Source of the DNA: JAVXNW01 sp036645575
GTDB lineage: Bacteria; Bacillota; Clostridia; Christensenellales; Aristaeellaceae
DNA: 7,776 bases
Assembly: GCA_036645575.1 (NCBI GenBank)
Contig: JAVXNW010000108.1
Location: 1-7,776, forward strand
Direction: 5' to 3'
Shown: positions 6,611 through 7,776 of the stretch, piece by piece
How the letters are laid out: each line of letters starts with the position of its first letter
Numbering within the stretch: position 1 is the first letter of the stretch
Program-made: the position numbers and the translations under genes
The notes under the pieces: model-generated
The model's database searches: none
Told to the model about the DNA's origin: nothing
What the model saw: the letters and a program-made list of their open reading frames with translations, nothing else

Positions 6611-7776
6611 TGTGTTTCGCTCACAGCCCAAAGAATGGATTCTCCGCTCAGCCTTACGCCGCGCACATACGCGGCGTAAGCGCGTTGGCGGCACGATACG
6701 CGGCGGAAGCGGGAAAATATGCCGAATGGGATCGCGAACTTCTTTTGTGCGCGGCGAAAAACGCAGCGGATCGGCACGATTTGGGCAAGCTCGACGGCAA
6801 AAACCAAAACGTGTTGAGCGGTGAAACCGCGGCTAGGATCTTGCCTGTAAACCATGTTGACGCCGGAGCGGCGCATTTTCTGCGGGATGCTAGTTTTTCG
6901 CCACTATGCGCCGCCGTGATTCAAGCACACCACATTGGCTTTCCGGATTTTTCGGTGGAGGCAAACAAAGGCGACCTGGCTTTCCGTGACCGGAAAATCG
7001 CCTCTTATGTGGATGCGGAATTGCCGGTGCTCGAGGTGATTCACAAGAAGCTCGTTGGCGAATCCGTCGCCGCGCCGGGAGATGAAACCATCCATGGAGA
7101 TCCCTCGGTGTTCTTGCGTATGCTCCTGTCCTGCCTTACAGATGCCGATCATACTGACGCCGCCCTGCACTATGGCAAGTATCCAGCTGTGGACGAAAGG
7201 GTGCCATTGAGGCCCGAGGAGCGACTTGCCCGTTTGGATGTATATGTGGCGCAGTTGCAACAAGCGAATCCCGCCAGCGACCGGAACGCCTTACGGCAAG
7301 AAATGTACACGGCTTGCCGGAATGCCAATATACCGATCAATATCGCTTCCTGCGACGGCCCTGTCGGCATCGGCAAGACGCTGGCGCTGATGGCGCATCT
7401 GCTAGCGCAGGCAAAACGGCGTGGCCTGCGGCGCATTTTCGTTGTTTTGCCCTTTACAAACATCATTAGACAGTCGGTCGAAACCTATCGCAAGGCACTG
7501 ACGCTGCCGGGCGAGAACGCTGAGAACGTGGTGGCGGAACTGCATTACCGCGTTGATTTTGAAAGTGAGGAAGTTAGGCATTTGACCGCGCTTTGGCGGG
7601 CTCCAATCGTCGTAACCACAGCGGCGGCATTCTTTGAAACCCTCTCTTCCAATTCTCCCGCGACGCTGCGGCGCCTGCACGAGTTACCGGGCAGCGCTAT
7701 TTTTGTCGACGAGTCGCACGCCGCACTGCCTGCCAGCCTTTTGCCGCTTGCGTGGCGGTGGATCAAGACGCTATCC
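6607..7776 (+). CDS. cas3: CRISPR-associated helicase/nuclease Cas3 (HD + SF2 helicase), 3' partial
   Basis: The frame is open from ATG 6607 to the window end (390 residues, about half of a usual Cas3). Cas3 is the nuclease-helicase recruited by Cascade to unwind and degrade invading DNA in type I CRISPR systems. The N-terminal HD domain shows H20, RHDLGK with H57-D58, NHVDAGAAH (82-90), H108-H109 (QAHHIGFPD), and LTDADHTD with D181 near the end of the domain. The helicase part shows Walker A GPVGIGKT (251-258), motif Ia VVLPFTNIIRQS (279-290), VVTTAAAFFETL (335-346) and the DExH box DESH (368-371). All visible catalytic motifs are intact. The start overlaps the cas7 stop (ATGA); an alternative ATG lies at 6610. 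No good ribosome binding site precedes it, which fits translational coupling to cas7. Because the upstream gene is now truncated and out of frame, translation of cas3 may be impaired. The subtype cannot be fixed from this part. Confidence 0.92.
   Translation, partial: MMCFAHSPKNGFSAQPYAAHIRGVSALAARYAAEAGKYAEWDRELLLCAAKNAADRHDLGKLDGKNQNVLSGETAARILPVNHVDAGAAHFLRDASFSPLCAAVIQAHHIGFPDFSVEANKGDLAFRDRKIASYVDAELPVLEVIHKKLVGESVAAPGDETIHGDPSVFLRMLLSCLTDADHTDAALHYGKYPAVDERVPLRPEERLARLDVYVAQLQQANPASDRNALRQEMYTACRNANIPINIASCDGPVGIGKTLALMAHLLAQAKRRGLRRIFVVLPFTNIIRQSVETYRKALTLPGENAENVVAELHYRVDFESEEVRHLTALWRAPIVVTTAAAFFETLSSNSPATLRRLHELPGSAIFVDESHAALPASLLPLAWRWIKTLS
6653..6680. repeat. Perfect 11-bp inverted repeat inside the 5' end of cas3
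   Basis: CTTACGCCGCG (6653-6663) and CGCGGCGTAAG (6670-6680) are exact reverse complements separated by CACATA. The resulting GC-rich mRNA hairpin starts 46 nt downstream of the cas3 ATG, in codons 16-25, which include the first HD-domain His (H20). No T-run follows, so it is not an intrinsic terminator. Confidence 0.7.

Noticed and set aside
6535..6876. 113-codon minus-strand frame over the cas7-cas3 boundary
   Set aside because: It lies antisense to clear Cas7-like and Cas3 coding sequence and has no motif of its own.

Overview
The window looks like chromosomal DNA of a fairly GC-rich bacterium, most likely a Clostridia-type Firmicute. This is an inference from gene content and style: a hybrid-kinase-type receiver tail, a MalT-like LuxR regulator, a large GLUG/FN3 surface protein, strong GGAGG-type ribosome binding sites and a near-consensus sigma-A-type promoter. 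No species can be named. All recognised genes are on the + strand.

Layout. (1) Positions 3-209 hold the C-terminal end of a response-regulator receiver domain, cut by the window edge. (2) Positions 210-845 are AT-richer, largely non-coding DNA. They carry a perfect 12-bp direct repeat with 22-bp spacing plus an inverted copy, two small hairpins, and what looks like the remnant of an Rrf2-family regulator that keeps its ribosome binding site and N-terminal signature but loses frame after about 11 codons. (3) A clear promoter (845-873) and a G-rich ribosome binding site precede a 788-residue MalT-like STAND/LuxR regulator (913-3279). (4) After 96 bp comes a secreted surface protein (3376-6432): signal peptide, GLUG repeats, one FN3 domain, beta-helix-like repeats and an Ig-like domain. 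(5) At about 6255-6316 the sequence changes identity. Downstream, in another frame, is the C-terminal end of what looks like a Cas7 (Csd2-type) CRISPR backbone protein. Its stop overlaps the start (ATGA) of a type I cas3 gene (6607 to beyond the window end) with HD-nuclease and helicase motifs.

Main conclusion. The window contains a junction that fuses a surface-protein locus, missing its 3' end and any cell-wall anchor, to a type I CRISPR-Cas operon missing everything upstream of the cas7 3' end. The visible 390 residues of Cas3 are intact. If the junction is real, cas3 is left without visible upstream effector genes and may be transcribed from the regulator/surface-protein unit. If not, it is an assembly chimera. 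The cas7-cas3 order with a 4-bp overlap is also not the usual order of the best-known type I-B and I-C operons. No CRISPR array, tRNA, rRNA or insertion sequence was seen.
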